Positions 35,956 to 48,124 of a stretch of 64,000 nucleotides of DNA are shown piece after piece (position 1 is the first letter of the stretch; each line of letters opens with the position of its first letter). Source of the DNA: Coniochaeta sp. PMI_546. Its lineage: Eukaryota; Ascomycota; Sordariomycetes; Coniochaetales; Coniochaetaceae. The stretch is from assembly GCA_021432605.1 (NCBI GenBank), contig MU271144.1:248001-312000 (forward strand), given 5' to 3'. The notes under the pieces are model-generated. The model saw nothing but the letters and a program-made list of their open reading frames with translations. It was not told where the DNA came from and did not search any database. The position numbers were made by a program, and so were the translations under genes.

Positions 35956-36062
35956 GGTCCCATAGCTCAGTTGGTTAGAGCATCGTACTAATAGTCACCC
36001 GTCATTCAGACAATGACCATCAAGTAATGCGAAGGTCTTGGGTTCAACCCCCAATGGGACCA
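35956..36062 (+). tRNA. tRNA-Ile (anticodon AAT) with 33-nt intron
   Basis: Acceptor strands GGTCCCA and TGGGACC pair fully. The A box is TAGCTCAGTTGG. The anticodon stem TCGTA (35983-35987) pairs with TGCGA (36028-36032), including one G-T pair. The anticodon AAT (35990-35992; read as IAU after deamination) is followed one base later by an intron at about 35994-36026. The B box GGTTCAACCCC is intact, and TTTT follows at 36067. Confidence 0.9.
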
Positions 36063-39000
36063 TCTCTTTTGCATGTTGACGACACTTTGCTCGCAACAAG
36101 TCGTGACATCTGGCAGGTCTAGTCGCTGCCGCCGTCTTCAGCCCGTGCAGAGGGGGTTAGAACTCTCCGTGACCAGCGGTTTTTTGGTCCTTGTGCCAAA
36201 CTCTCTTATAAGACCCTGAGGTGAAGATCTGGTGTTGGAGAAACTGCGATTACGGTGACACGCTCGTGCAGTAGTGAGCGGACGGAGCGCGGCCCAGCTT
36301 GTCGTGGATAAATCCGGGCCAAACAGCTCAAAGAGCTGGCACAGACACAGAAGAGGTAGGGGCCGTCATACCTGTCCAGCTGGTCATTAGGCCGCAGATA
36401 TCAAGTTGAATGGTGGTCTTGTCGCTCGACCTCCTCTGCACGTGCGAGAAGGCCAGAGGCAGCCTTGTCTTTACCTGGGAGCTTCCCAGGGTCACTGAGT
36501 ATACCAAGGGAACGACAAGATGGCCTCGCTTTGCGGGTCAGAGTAGAAGGAGACTTGGAGCGAACCTTCATCCGAAGAATGATACGTATGCCATTCGGGT
36601 TCAATCCAATGGGGCAACCGCCACCGACCTGATTCAGGCCTTGTCATGCATGAGCTGTCATATGCGGCAATTTGTGGTGAAGTCGACACTCCATATCATT
36701 CCTTTCAAGCCAAGGGCGCGTACCATCCTGCGGTCAAAAGCGACGAGATATGCGCTGTCGTATCATCGCTTGACGATATTTCCTCGATTGTTGAGGGCAG
36801 AAAGTTAAGCTCAAATACCGCGACGTGGCGGAAGTACAGTTTGAAGAAGCGAATCTGCTAGCTGCAAAGTAATTTGAAGCTAGGTACCTCGGACGAGAAA
36901 ACCGCGGCTGTATCACACGGTAGCGAGAGAATATCAACCGAATTGACAGAGACGACGAGACGACGAGAAGCCAGGCAACCAAAAACGGAGAACCAGACGC
37001 AATAGTCCAAAAAAGCCGGAAGGTAGAACGTGGCGTCGGATTCGATGCAACGTCGTGAGATCTAGGTACGAATGAGTTCACATCTGCCAGACTTCCACGA
37101 CAAATGCATTGATTTTGCCCCGTCAAACAACAAATTTCTGCGATTCGCCTCTTTAGCTATGCCCAATAAGCATCGGACGAGGCGTCCTGCTGGTCCTGCT
37201 TATGCCGAGATCGTACAGCGGTCCGAAACGATCAGCCTGGTCGGTAATGCTGAGTGACGGAATCACGAGACGGTAAGTAAGACATGGGTTGGCGGCGGAC
37301 TGAGACAGCTTTTGGGGCGTTCGGCCCTCAATGGACAAACACGAGCGAGAATTGGAAAAGAGAGGCTTGAAGTTTGGTCGTGTTTCGCAGCGGACCGCAA
37401 ACCGCAAGAAGATGAGACGAGGGGCAAGAAGGCGGACACCAAAGGAAAATTGATTGCATCTCCGTTCTGCTTTGGCAACAGGTTGCTCACTGGCCAACTT
37501 CCTGAAAAGGCGTCATACGAGCGCAACCCTGGGGCTTTGGGTTGCAGGTCGGAAGCTTAGCCTTTAAGAAGGTGAGAAGGCGATAAGAGAAAAGCGAAAG
37601 AGGCCGTGAGCTGCCACTCCAGTTTTCGTCGCCAAAAGCATCCATATCCGTTGGGTTTCCTTGGTTCATTGTGCAGCGCTATTACCTGCAGCTATGCGGT
37701 GACGTCCGTGAAATAGCGTGTCGCTTCGACTTCTACTGGTGGTGCAGTACAGGTTCGAGGCATTTGGAGAGTCCAGAGGGGCGCCCAGAACCAGCAGGAG
37801 ACGTGATCCGAGGTGGAGAAGCAGAAGCACAAAGATGGTTTGCTGCGGCCGACCAGGATATATAAAGGTTGCAAGAGGTGGTGAGTCAGTGGGCCAGCAT
37901 AGATAGTACAAATGCTGCAGTAACAGTATGGGAGACAGACCGTGGGCCGACTTATCCCTGGTTCTGCCCACGCTCGATGCTCTCGTCGAACCTCGTAAGC
38001 CTGGCATGCTCATCCGGAATCGACGTGTCTTGCCTCTCCACAGTCTGTCGGCTTCACAAAGCAGACGATACCAGGCGGTGAAGAGGCGTACACTTGGCGT
38101 TTACCATGTACGCAATGCCGACAAGGGGGCTTCAGCTCAGCGGGAGTCTTAGTGAGCAATCCAGTTGGCGAGACATCGAGGAGCGATCTCCCGATGGATG
38201 GCGTCGTCATGTTAATGTAAAAGTCCACTCTTGCCAAAGAGAATGAAAGACATGGCTGAGACGGACAAGAGTCCCTGATTAATTCAAGTTGGTGCCCGGC
38301 TTATACGCTAATCCATGAGCGTCCAATTCATGCAGTGCTGGTCGAGTTCCAGCTGGGGGCCCAGGCCTAAAGAGGAGGAGGGGTACGTGTACTGCGCACT
38401 ATGTATGTGGGCGGGCTCATGCATGGAAAGCCACTGTTGTCGCTTTCGCAACCTCTCAGGCTTGAGGCGGCGCGAACAGTGACCGTCAACGCAAGTCATT
38501 GAACTCCATTTTCTCTCCAGGTCCCCAACTCGAACTCAAGTATTGATCACAGCTTCTGAGACCCGTGAAGGATATATACATAGGTAACTACCCCTCTAGA
38601 GGCTCCGGAAAGCTGTCATCATAGGACAGGGATAGGCGATCATCTACAGGGATGTTAAGTGGATTCGGACGAATCAGGCACCACGCCGTCTTGCCCGGGT
38701 CTCATGGGCCAATCGATAAGAGTGTGATTCGCTTGGCAGTTGCGAAAAGCGTAGTTGAGCGGCGGGGTAGCTTTATCGTTGGCTGCTGCGGGGCTCTTCC
38801 ACGAACTAAATCCGTCAGATGAGGGAAGGAAAGCAACAAGTTTGGGTCCATCGTGAACTGATTCAGCCACTTCTGCATCCGAAGATGGCGTCGCTCAACT
38901 GGACCTGGGAGATGTGTATAGATACAGCAATCTGTATAGGGAGACAATTGAACCATGGCGTGAACATATGACCAGGCAGATAGCCATGGTGGACCACCGG

Positions 39001-42000
39001 AGATCGAAGGGACGACAGGTCCATACCCTGGGATAGTCGGACACGTCCATATTTCCAGTTCACAGGTGAGGAGTCCATCCTCCGTAAATAGTACTTCTCA
39101 GGAGTCTTTGGTGACGGGTGCTACCAATAATCAGACACCGACACAGAAGACACGAATGGGTACGCGCGGGACAACTCGCATAGCACCACCTGATTTGGCA
39201 GGCTGGGCGTAATTGGGGCGTTGAGCCTGCGTATCGATGGAATTATTGTGTCGTAACGAATTCTGTGCTAAATAAAGTCGATGCCTGTCAGGATGCGAAG
39301 TTGGAGGGGCTACCGTTGTGTCAGGTGCTGGACAAGGCCCCGGCCCTTGAACCAGCGAATCGCAGTAATGTCTGTACTATGTATGGGTTGTGACGGTTCA
39401 GTCACTTGTTCGCTGGGTCGCAGAATGCTGGAATCATGGCGCTGAAACCCTCTCAGGGCGTTCCGCTTCGCCGATGATGCGGGATCCCCTCGCATTTCTC
39501 ACTTTTCCGTTGAGCTGCCGGTTGTTCCGTTCTGCCTTCGTACAGGCCGCACCTTCCGAGCACCCGAGGTTGAGCAGGCAAGTCTTTCTCGTAGATAAAA
39601 CGATAAAAAAGTGTCTGCGGGATAACAGAGCTGGGCAACTGATCCCGCAGATATGACTGCTTCGCAGAGATATGTCACCCACTAGGGAGGCACAAATGGA
39701 AAGTGGCCAATCTTGCGCTTTGAATGCATTTTCTCCAAGCATTACCTTAACCAACACGTCTTGGTCCACTACCTAAGGTACCTCCCTCAGGTGGTGCATG
39801 CATGCGAGTGCAAATGGTTACTGGAGGCAGTAGCGACTGTGTGACGAACAGTAATGAGATTTGAAGGCAAGTCCGGCGTCAAACAGGTATTGCGTCTGCC
39901 TTATTTACGACCACCAGCGACTTCCAGGTTGTACCTCTAGTCAAGCTCAAATCATCGCGGTCAGGGTGATCACCTCGTGAGCAACTATGACGGGATTATG
40001 CTCGTCAGGACCGAAACGATTTCCGCTTCTCTGCTCCCGGATTGGCGAGGCACTCCGTGCGTCAAACAAGCTAGAAGAAGCGGCGCCTTGAGGTGCTTTG
40101 AAGCCTCGAGTACCTGATACATGCCCCAGCCACGGATAAGTCGCACTTCCGCAAGCTTCGCCATTCATGAGCAATGCAAGGCAGGGCGTACTACGGCAGG
40201 GACAGCGCCAAGGTAAAACAACCAAAATAATCGATCCATGCACTGAGCGGGCTGCACTTTCCACTAGCACCTTGAGGAGCCCGGCCATCGCTAAGGCAAA
40301 TGCAAGGTCTGTTGTCGTCTTTTCAACTGCTGACCAGGCGGGCCACCTTTGTCTCTAGCCTGCGTGTTGTCCAGCCATCAACTGGTAACACAGGGAATAT
40401 GAACCAACAAAATGGCTAAGGAATTAGAAAACCATCAGTCCCGCCACTCAAGAGCTGCTCCAATGCTTCTCCGCCCGTCTTTCTTGCTCCCTTGCCACAA
40501 GCCAGCCTGCAGCTGTCCCTCAGGCTCCGACTTCAAACTCGGGTTGCCTATTGTCGTGTTCACTGGCTCGATGGTCCTCGGACCTTGGGATAGCATTATA
40601 CCCAGTCGTATTGGACTGGTGACCTTCTCGACGGTGTTGACAACCAAATGCACGAGCATCTTTGTAGCAGCGACAGTAGGCCAACGACTTGAACAGCAGT
40701 CTCATCTCCGTTGTCGCCATGTCACTGTTGGGGTTTTTGCGATGGTGGTCGGTCAGCGGCAAGCAATCATACCTCGTTTGGCTAAGATACGACGATTACC
40801 TTACGGCAGCTTGGCTCACACATGTAATCCACCTCATATCTTACACGTGTCGTGGTACAAATCACACATACACGTGCGTAACAAGTAAGGCATTCGCACA
40901 TAGCTACATGAGCCCATAGTGCGACATCCATCATACTCTGCGTATGCGTACTAGAAGTCCACCTGGTTGGGGTTGTGAGGGCCATTTGGGGCCATTTGGC
41001 AGTGCACCCCTGCCTGAGCCGTCTCTCCCTGTCCTCGCCTCTCTCTCTTCGGCGCCATGCGTCGTAGTAGCTGCGACTTGTGACCAACTCACAACCGTGA
41101 ATCCCAGCCATGACTGACAACTTCCTTGCATTTGTTGCCTGTCCGTTCCAGTTCTTTTGCCCGCCAACAAGCGGGCCGGTCTCTGCTCACATACAAAACC
41201 AGCCGCTTCCCGTGCATCTGCTCTCCCATCTCCTGCTAGCTTTGCCTTTTCAGGATCTCCCTCCTGAATTCGAAAGATTCTCTCTAGGCTGCTGCCAGAC
41301 CAGAGTGCACGAACTTCAGAGCCATCAGTTCACTCCTTAAACAGTAATACCCCGATTGCAGTTCTTTGCATTGTTCTCACTGCTCTGCCTCGGTGGCTCG
41401 GACCCGCCGACAGCAAGACAAGTCAAGCAAGCATTTGCACCGGATCCGTCTTTCGACAAAGGGCAACTTCGAGCAAAGCCGAACAGCAGAGTTTACCAAG
41501 CGATAGTGGCGGAAGTCAAGAGATTCCAGAGTAATTGGATCGTCGCCCAGGACATTTTCCAAGATTACCAGCATAGTGACACGCCGCAAGAGCCCGTTGA
41601 GCAGCAAGAACCGTTATTAATCGAGCAGGCAAGGACATTGGCTTCATCAGTCATTTGAACGCAATTAAGGACCGAGCACCAAAGGACCGCAGGTATCTTC
41701 GTACCTGCAATCGACTCCGACAAGACGAGAGAGTTCAAGGAGTGCGGGCTTATCGCCGAGACGACAACACCCAGCTAGCCACCCTCATCTCCTATTCACA
41801 CCCCTCCCTTGACGTCTAAGTCGTCCCCCGCTCTGTATTCAGTCAGCACAAGTACACGACGTGCCTCACCCGCACAGGGAAAGCACCGTGTCCGTGACCA
41901 GCAGAGCAAGTTGGAGGCCGGATAACAGCAGCTATTCGTACCAGCATTCCAGTATCTGCATCTTACGACGCTCCACCTAAACCTTGTGAGCGTCACCCTG

Positions 42001-42647
42001 CGGAGAGCCTGGAACTGTCGTGGGACTTTGTGTTGGGACTCTGCTCATGTTCATAGTAGACACTTGGGCTACAGCTGAACCGACCTCGTTTTTGCCTGTT
42101 TGACGGACAGGAACACGAGCGTCTTCTATCCCCAACAACTCCCGAAGTTGAACTCAGCCCAGCTGTAGGTCCGATCAGGCTCAAACTTGACGGTTACCGA
42201 AACATCCGCAAGTCCAAAAACACCTAACACAGGACAACGTTACGAACAAGCGACGAGAGTCAGGACACAGGACAAGGCGTGGTGTTGCGCATGTGCAGAC
42301 GGCAGTGCATGAGAAAGACTTAAAGTTGCTGCGACGTCCTCTTCACGGCACGATAACGTCGCAGAAAGAGGGAAGCAAAGAGAGGGACGGACGCTTGAAG
42401 TTGCATGCAAATCAGACTTCGGACATCGGCTACGGTAGAAAGTGCGTTGCCAGCTTGGACTCCTGCAAGTCGGCACGGTAGAGGGTACATCTCTCCACGC
42501 CTTCACGGTCAAATTTCAGATCAAAATTGACTTCGGTGAGGGTCACCCTTTTTTTCGGTGACTTGGTCGCTCCTTCCATTTTCCCATTTTCTCGAACTTG
42601 GGCGGAGCTCTCGTCTTTGAGAGTGTCCCGGGCCCAGTTCGTCAATC
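36063..42647. other. 6.6-kb gene desert
   Basis: No supported gene. AGGTACCT palindromes lie near 36882 and 39776. ATG-started ORFs up to about 130 codons (for example 36410-36808 plus, 36734-37126 minus) overlap each other on opposite strands and show no domain. The right third (about 41100-42640) is pyrimidine-rich and probably contains the promoter and leader of the RING gene. A 100-codon frame at 41356-41658 there has coding-like composition but no ATG. Confidence 0.45.
36067..36070 (+). terminator. RNA polymerase III terminator of tRNA-Ile
   Basis: A run of four T five bases after the mature 3' end. Confidence 0.6.
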
Positions 42648-45204
42648 ATGGACGATGAAATGGATTATGTGATGCATCACCCTCAAGACAACGCTCTCTC
42701 ACCGCAGCAACCACAACTTCATCAGCACCACAACCATCAGACGCAACAGCAACAACTCCGGCAGTGTCCGTACTGGTCGGACCATCAACTGTCCGGGTTC
42801 CCGCCTCACTACGGCCCGGGACTTCAGCCTCCTCCTCCTCCTCACAATCACTCGTCTAATCACTCTCCCCACAACTCTCAAGGTTCTCAGAACCAGGGCC
42901 TTGCACCTCTCAACAACCGAAGTCAAGCTTCACATCCCTACGATCCCGTTCACTCGTCGATCCCTGCCTTGAATAATAATTGGTATCCAGGAACACCATC
43001 CTATCACTGGTCGCCCGTCACTCTGCCTCATCCCCGGCCCTCTCTGGATACATTCTACCCTTATTCCAGTCACTCGAGCGCCGCTGGTCCCGGGAGTGCT
43101 GGCACACCTGGCAATAACAACACTACCGGCAGCAGAGGCGTCGGTGGCTTGGACCCGAGTTCGACGTCCGGCCCAGTGCAGCCACCTGTGGTCCAGAACC
43201 AACAGACACCCCGTCACGAGCCATTCAATCCGTTTCCTATTGCCTTTCACCACCAGTCTGCAAGTCTCCATCGGTTCAGCGCTGTCCCGCCGGTCATGTC
43301 TGCGCCTAACCAAACGCCACAAAGCGGCCAACAAGCCGGCCAGCAGCCGACGTCCTTTCCACCTGCCAGCTCTGAATTCTCAGGTATAAGGCTTCCAGCC
43401 TTGAGCCCACCTGTTTTGCCTCGTCCGACCCAGACTCCCCAGCAGCAACCTCAACAGGAAGGTGCAACTTCCAGCAACGGTAACATGACGACGCCTTCTG
43501 ATAATCTGAGCCATTCGGACCCGGGTATGCTGCCAACCAGGGCGGCGAGAGGATTGCCTGAACCTCCTCGAACTCGGAATATTCTCGACGGGTCACCTCG
43601 TAACCCAGAGATGCCTCAAGTCGCCGGCAGCACAGCTGTACCTGACGGAGCTAGTGTTGCTTCTCCACCATCGGTCTCGAATTCCGAAAATCGACGACGC
43701 CTCCTCAATATGCGGATGAGACAAGCTTCCACCAGACGGAGCGACAGCTCAGACTACGATAGTGAAGAGGATGCAGCCGAGGCCGAACATGAACGGGCAC
43801 TGGAGTTACTCGAACAGCTAGCCGGCCCTGGTGTCGTTCCTCTTCGGGGAGAGGACATGACCGAGGCAAGGATAAGGGCGCATCAACTTCTTCGCGGCCA
43901 GATGTCGACGAAGCGAGTAGCATCCAAGACCGCCCTTGCTTCCCTGCAATCTGTCGACATCGCCACCCTGCCGGAGAGCGAGAAGAGTAAGAACCTCCTA
44001 CAAACCCCTCTGGAATCCCGCCTACTTTGAACGAGTATACATGCTAATATCAATTCTTCCCAGCGTGTATCATCTGCTACAACGACTTTGGTGTCGAGAA
44101 CCCCGAAGGAATCAACGAGGCACCCCTTCGACTTCCCAGATGCAAACACGTGTTCGGCGATCACTGTATCAAGAAATGGTTCGAGGAGTCGGACAGCTGC
44201 CCGTATTGTCGAGACAAGGTGCCTTCGGAGCCGCAGTTCAAAGCAGGAGGCCAGGCTCTCCGAGAGTACCTTAGTAGGTCTGCAGTCATGCCTGTGCCTC
44301 GTGCCACGCTGCGGGCACTGTCTATGGAACAGAGGTCCGTACGCTTAGTTCTTGCCACTGCTCAGCATACACTGACACGCACAGCAGCTCCGCCTCGGCC
44401 TTTGCAATGCTCCGAGATTCTACTGGTGATGCCTCGAGATATGTGCGAGCGCCTGCTGCAGGCGCCGACGCTAGCCCAACACGCGCATGGCAGACGGGAG
44501 AGCGCCGGTCACCACCCACGGAGGCTCAGGAAAACCGAAGACGCACTCGCGCCCGTCACGGAAGCCTCCGAGCCTTCACTTCAGCCAGCAGCGGAACCGC
44601 AGCAACCGGCCAATCCGCCTCATATGCCTTGGCCGGGCCGTCAGCGTCACAGCACCAGCACCGCCAGAGCCCGGGCCGTGATCGTGTAAACCCCCCTAAT
44701 CTCCCGCCTCAATGGTTACCGTATGCTCACGATGCGCGACGATCACTGACATCGCTTATGGCACGACAGTTTCCCTCGAGCAGTTTTCGCCCTCAGAGTC
44801 ACTACAACTCTCAGGATAGCATATGGCAGACCAATTACCAGAGGCAAGCGTCGATGATGACCGAACCGTTGGGGCTCAACCCCCCTTCGGCACCCAACCA
44901 GCAGCCCTTCCAGAATTATGTGCCAGCGCCGTCGTTCGCCGTCCCTCAGCAAGGACATCAAGACCAAAGCGCCAGTACCGGAGGTTCCGGTGTGCCTTCT
45001 GGTCAGCCTCCACAGCCGTTTCCGGGACCGTCTAGCATGATGGGTCTCGCCTTTGGCAGTGGACCGGACGGATTCGGCTACAGCCCGCACGGCGGCACTC
45101 AGAACAACCAAGCGAACAACAACCGGATCGAAGCGTTCGGTTTCCCCAACGCCCAGAATAATAACCAGCGAAACGCGATTCCTAACAGGGAGGGTAACTG
45201 GTGA
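42648..45204 (+). CDS. RING finger protein, putative E3 ubiquitin ligase (809 aa, 3 exons)
   Basis: Exons are 42648-43986, 44064-44334 and 44385-45204. Introns are 77 nt (GTAAGA...CCCAG) and 50 nt (GTCCGT...CACAG), and phases agree. The first 400 residues are low-complexity, rich in Gln, His, Pro, Asn and Ser. Around residues 375-440 a charged helical stretch (ERALELLEQLAGPG, TEARIRAHQLLRGQ) leads into a RING at residues 448-495: CIIC, then CKHVFGDHC, then CPYC. The usual fifth metal ligand is Gly478, with His480 two residues on. After the RING comes a conserved-looking KWFEESDSCPYCRDKVPSEP segment, then a disordered Ser/Gln/Asn-rich tail ending NREGNW. The layout suggests a soluble, probably nuclear ligase. 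No membrane segment or second domain is visible, and I do not recognise the orthologue. Confidence 0.82.
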
Positions 45205-46153
45205 CACTAGTCAACTCTAGGTACACGACGCGGAAGACCCAGGTCGGCAGATTACCTTTTCTTGTGAACCGCCGCAACACCACTCCTTTCTACGACACAA
45301 CCATACATGAATATATGGGCATACGGCATTGCTATCTATAGATTTCGGACACAGTCGACACCACAGTTGCAGCTGTGCTCCTTGTTCTCGTTTCCTTTTT
45401 GGACGTCTCGGAACCGCATTGATGCTTCACTAGGCATGGGAAGGGATTGGAGTTTTTGGCGGCGTTATCGCAGATCGACTCATCGGATACCTCTTCGGCT
45501 GTTATTTGCCTTCTTTTCTTCCTTTGCTTTTTCTCAAGTAGCAGTCTAATGATGACCAGCCCTAAATACAGCACCGCCGCTTTAAGTGTGCGTGACCGCA
45601 AGTGTCACTTATGACGGGGACGTTGGGTGCACAGGTGGCATAGTTATGAGTTCGTGGAGAAGACATGGTGAGGGACTGTGTGGATTGAGACGAGGCGAGA
45701 GGACGTAGCTTCGAGAGGAATGACCGAGAGCTGAGATTGCCGAGGACTTCCAACGTTGATTCGTTTCGGCCCCTTATCCCTTCTCACTCTCACACATTTT
45801 TTGCGCGTTTGCACCCAGGACAGGGACTGTTAATTCGGAGTTGGACTTGGTAGCTCGAGAATTGATGAATTGAAATCACCATACAACAATGGCGAGGTAT
45901 CGCATGTAAGGTAGTGACTCAAAGCGACCTATTCCCCTGGTCCATCCCGGTCAAAGACGTGGGGTCCGGCCCTATCCCGCTGGCGGAAATCAAGACCCGC
46001 CGTCGGCGGCTCTAGCTGGCAAGTTGTCTTACCCCAGATCAGGACAAACTCCCCGCAACCTCGGCTCAAATTAGACGGCGGCCAGAGTTCGAGTCCCTTA
46101 CATAAGGCCAGCTACCGCCGCACCACAATGTCCCTACGACTGGACGGAGGGTG
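45205..46153. other. Intergenic between RING gene and APH-like gene
   Basis: This is the 3' flank of the RING gene and the promoter of the next gene. I see no gene, RNA or repeat. Confidence 0.5.
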
Positions 46154-47462
46154 ATGACCACCCTTGATGCACTTTACAAGACCTTCGACAGCATCTCCCT
46201 GACAGACAAACCCCGACAGCGAACCATGGCAGGCCGCATCCGCCAGCCAATCGACACCGCGTCGCTAGAGCGGTACATCACCGCCAACGTCCCGGAGATC
46301 CAAGTTCCACTCGACATCAAGCAGTTCGGCTTCGGACAATCCAATCCGACCTACCAGCTAACCTCGATCCCGACCGGTCGCAGGTATGTCCTCCGTAAGA
46401 AGCCCCCCGGCAAGCTCGTCTCCAAGACAGCGCACAAAGTCGAGCGCGAGCACCGCATCATCGCCGCCCTCGGCGGCAGCGCCGTGCCCGTCCCGAAGGC
46501 CTACATACTGTGCGAGGACGACAGCATAATCGGCACCCCCTTCTACATAATGTCCTTCCTGGACGGGCGCATAATCGAAGACCCGGCCATGCCCGGCGTG
46601 TCCGCGACAGAGCGGCGGGCGCTCTGGAGCGAGGCTGTCAAGACGCTCGCGCTCCTGCACAGCGTCGACCCGGACACCGTCGGGCTGGGCAACTTCGGCA
46701 AGAGGAACGGGTTCTACAACCGCCAGATCCAGACGTGGCGCACCATCTGCGCCGCGCAGGCGAGCACAAAGGACGTCGAGACGGGCGAGGCGGTGGGCGT
46801 CCTGCCTCATTTCGAGGACATCATAAAGTTCTTTGCCGACGAGAAGCGGCAGCCTGTTGATCGGGGCACCTTGATACACGGGGATTACAAGATTGATAAT
46901 CTGGTGTTTCACAAGACGGAGCCGAGGGTGATTGGTATTCTTGAGTAAGTCCGTCCCGTCCACTTTGCCCCTTGTTTCTTTCTATTTTCTGGTGTGGTAC
47001 TGACCAGGACACAGCTGGGAAATGTCAACAATAGGCCACCCCCTCAGCGACCTGGCCAACATGATGACGCCCTTCTACACCGCGCCCCTGGACTCCTCCA
47101 AGGTCCAGAACGCGCACAAGGGGTTCCTTCCTGGCGCCACACCGGGCCTCCCCACCCCGCACGAGATAGCGGAGCTGTACTTCTCTACTGTCGCTAGTCA
47201 GACCTCGGGCAGTTCTTCGAAGGCAATGAGGATTAGTGACGACGCCGTGGAGAGGGAGAGGGAGCTGCAGTGGGCGCAGGCCTTCAATATCTTTCGCCAG
47301 GCGGCGATCTGCCAGGGTATCGCGGCCAGACAGGCCAGTCGCCAGGCGAGTAGCGCGGTCGCGGCGCGGTATGCCAACGCGAGGGAGCCGCTGGCGGAGT
47401 TTGCCTGGGTACTTGTGCAGGACGTTGCGCGGCAGAGTGAGGGTGGGAAGGCGAAGTTATGA
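46154..47462 (+). CDS. APH-fold phosphotransferase-like protein, related to the ACAD10/11 N-terminal domain (412 aa, 2 exons)
   Basis: Protein-kinase-like aminoglycoside phosphotransferase fold, of the stand-alone fungal type closest to the kinase domain that precedes acyl-CoA dehydrogenase in ACAD10/ACAD11. Those enzymes phosphorylate 4-hydroxyacyl-CoAs, so a similar small-molecule kinase role is inferred. Exons are 46154-46944 and 47015-47462; the 70-nt intron (GTAAGT...CACAG) splits an Asp codon. Visible motifs are FGFGQSNPTYQL (nucleotide-binding loop), YVLRKKP (the Lys strand), KVEREHRII (C-helix Glu), the catalytic HGDYKIDNLVFH (residues 242-249 contain HGDxxxxN) and the metal-binding DWEMSTIGHPLSDL (from 264), rebuilt exactly by splicing. 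The C-terminal helices end in QSEGGKAKL. No acyl-CoA dehydrogenase domain follows. The first in-frame ATG is 46154; ATG 46229 is an alternative. An SKL-like signal is absent at the extreme C-terminus (AKL is a weak PTS1 candidate). Confidence 0.87.
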
Positions 47463-48124
47463 GAGAGTGGTAGGACATTGAGGCTGGGCTGGTTGTATAT
47501 AAGCGGATAGGGCATGAGTTGACGCTGAGCTGTTATTCGGGTTGCGTCCTGTCACTGTTGCGTATGAGTGCACTGGTACGGGGTAACGGTGATATGCTGG
47601 CGGTTATCCTATCAACGTGATAACACTAGCTACTCTAAGTCTTCGACAACTACACAAGGCATCCTCAGTTCAACATGGTGTAGTGGATACTGCCAACCAA
47701 GCCGAGGCACGATCCAAACTACCGGTTAATGAAACTGTGGCAGACACTGTAAATAACCTTCATGCTCGTATATTATCTGCCAGTGTAGTCTTTATTTTGC
47801 TTTCTCTTTTCTGTCCCTGTCTCTCCTCTTGCTCGCGAAGTACATCAGGTTCGGAAAGAAAAGAAGAGTTACAAAATGCTTCATCATGGTGAGTACCAGG
47901 GAACGAATTGCATTATGAATGAGTATGAGTAGAGTAAGCCGTCTACCCCTACACGCCTATGACCGTCGCTGGCCATCCTCCAGCCTGAACCGTCCGCGCG
48001 CCCGATGTCCACATTAGTCTCCCTTTCCCTCGCTGGTGTCAGCACAAACCTCGACTCAAACCTATATGCATAAGTATGCCTCGTAACATATGCTCGTCTA
48101 ACCAACCACGGTAGCATCCGACTC
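47463..48124. other. Convergent 3' intergenic region
   Basis: The stop codons of the plus-strand APH-like gene and the minus-strand F-box gene face each other across this stretch. It holds both 3' ends; nothing else is supported. Confidence 0.55.

Noticed and set aside
36734-37126. 130-codon minus-strand frame with a hydrophobic stretch
   Set aside because: The composition is consistent with chance, and plus-strand frames overlap it.
41356-41658. 100-codon frame upstream of the RING gene
   Set aside because: It contains no ATG except the assumed alternative start, and I found no upstream exon joining in frame. It is more likely leader or promoter sequence.
46358-46963. 201-codon frame on the minus strand
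   Set aside because: It is an antisense shadow of exon 1 of the APH-like gene.
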